Assembly: GCA_028717525.1 (NCBI GenBank)
Contig: JAQUNT010000194.1
Span: 1 to 5,391, forward strand
Reading direction: 5' to 3'
Length of the DNA: 5,391 nt
Origin: Elusimicrobiota bacterium
Lineage (GTDB): Bacteria > Elusimicrobiota > Elusimicrobia > UBA1565 > UBA9628
Below the pieces are notes generated by a model. The model saw only the letters and a program-made list of their open reading frames with translations, did not search any database and was not told where the DNA came from. Shown here in pieces: positions 4,924 through 5,391 of the stretch (its first letter is position 1; each line of letters starts with the position of its first letter). Position numbers and translations under genes: made by a program.

Positions 4924-5391
4924 TCAGCGCACGTCGAGCTGGAGCTGGCAGGGGGCGTCGGCCGCTTCGGGCGTGACCGCCGGCTCCAGGCTGAAGAAGC
5001 GCGCCTCCTCGATGCCGCGGGCGCGCAGGGCGTCCGCCACGGCTCCAGCGCGGGCCAGGGCCAAGGTCCGCAGCTCCGCGTCCGTGGCCCGCCACTTCTC
5101 GGCCAGGCCCTCGCGTGCCGCGGCCGGCGAAGCGGCCGGCGCGCCGAAGGCCTCCTGGTAAAGTTCCAAGGTCCGGGCTTCCTCCTTGGGCGTCAGCGGC
5201 TCGTCGCCGGGCTTGGGCCCGCGCAGGCGGGCCAGCAGGGCGCTCTGGCCCGCGGCCAAGGCGTCGGTCTTCCCGGCGGCGCCGCGCACGCCCACGAGCA
5301 TCTGCGGCCGGTCGAGCAGGGCCTGGGCCACCTTCTGCAGGTCCTCGGCGCTGCGCTCCGGCAGGACGGCTTGGCCGGGAGCGAAGGGCAC
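4924..5391 (-). CDS. C-terminal part of a DUF748-like (AsmA-related) envelope protein, 5' end outside window
   Basis: The frame is open from the right edge to TGA at 4924-4926, giving 155 codons. The visible part resembles the end of DUF748 proteins. It has a helix LQKVAQALLDRPQMLVGVRG, where such proteins have a phrase about self-paired queue-like strands; then LTPKEEARTLELYQEAF (66-82 of the visible part); then an OmpA-like end, TDAELRTLALARAGAVADAL followed by RGIEEARFFSLEP; then a final strand, CQLQLDV. DUF748 proteins are long (often over 1000 residues), anchored in the inner membrane and related to AsmA/YhdP proteins linked to envelope lipid homeostasis. The first visible codon is GTG, but it falls at the window edge in the middle of a domain and is almost certainly internal. 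Assignment rests on recalled family pattern and could be wrong in detail. Confidence 0.65.
   Translation of the reverse strand: MPFAPGQAVLPERSAEDLQKVAQALLDRPQMLVGVRGAAGKTDALAAGQSALLARLRGPKPGDEPLTPKEEARTLELYQEAFGAPAASPAAAREGLAEKWRATDAELRTLALARAGAVADALRARGIEEARFFSLEPAVTPEAADAPCQLQLDVR

Noticed and set aside
4890..4924. Possible shared terminator between the convergent secreted-protein and DUF748-like genes
   Set aside because: The CCGGCCGG core and flanking AGCT copies do not make a continuous stem, and there is no T-run on either strand.
5120..5141. Direct repeat GCGGCCGGCG with a 12-base period in the DUF748-like gene
   Set aside because: It encodes an alanine/proline-rich linker (PAAS-PAAA) and is ordinary low complexity in G+C-rich coding sequence.
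5389..5391. GTG at the right edge as the start of the last gene
   Set aside because: It would begin the protein within a recognised C-terminal region. The position simply coincides with the window boundary.

Overview
The window is G+C-rich (roughly two-thirds by eye) and comes from a Gram-negative (diderm) bacterium, since it encodes a TonB-dependent outer-membrane receptor, a Sec-exported protein and the tail of what looks like an AsmA/DUF748-type envelope protein. I cannot assign a phylum. The mix of a DUF1846 protein, a stand-alone ModE-type regulator and small membrane proteins would fit several environmental lineages (for example Elusimicrobiota or deltaproteobacteria-like groups), but that is a guess.

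Layout. On the left, positions 1-1326 on the minus strand hold the first 442 codons of a DUF1846/UPF0371 protein that runs off the window. It is divergent from a TonB-dependent receptor (1453-3501, plus). The receptor is followed after 20 bases by a small ModE-type winged-helix regulator (3522-3881, plus). Next comes a tiny DUF6132-like membrane protein (3945-4109, plus), whose stop codon overlaps that of a convergent DUF6868-like two-helix membrane protein (4106-4360, minus). A secreted protein with a Lys/Gly tail (4419-4889, plus) is divergent from that gene. It converges on the C-terminal part of a DUF748-like protein (4924-5391, minus) that enters from the right edge.

The most interesting element is the 126-base gap at 1327-1452. 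It is an AT-rich island in G+C-rich DNA and contains an imperfect inverted repeat, CGATATA-N10-TATAACG (1397-1420). This has the architecture I recall for ModE (molybdate-responsive) operators. It overlaps the likely promoter of the receptor (TTGACA at 1386-1391 plus an AT-rich -10 zone). The gene after the receptor encodes the DNA-binding domain of ModE without the molybdate-binding MOP domains. Operator, receptor and regulator together suggest an autoregulated module for bringing molybdenum or tungsten (as an oxyanion or a chelate) across the outer membrane. Such compounds are usually assumed to pass through porins. No modABC, tonB or exbBD gene lies in the window, so those partners would be elsewhere.

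The receptor has a GTG start. Its Shine-Dalgarno sequence sits in the loop of a potential hairpin whose stem includes the start codon, so translation may also be restrained. No tRNA, rRNA, CRISPR array, insertion sequence or convincing intrinsic terminator was seen, and no gene-free stretch exceeds 300 bases.
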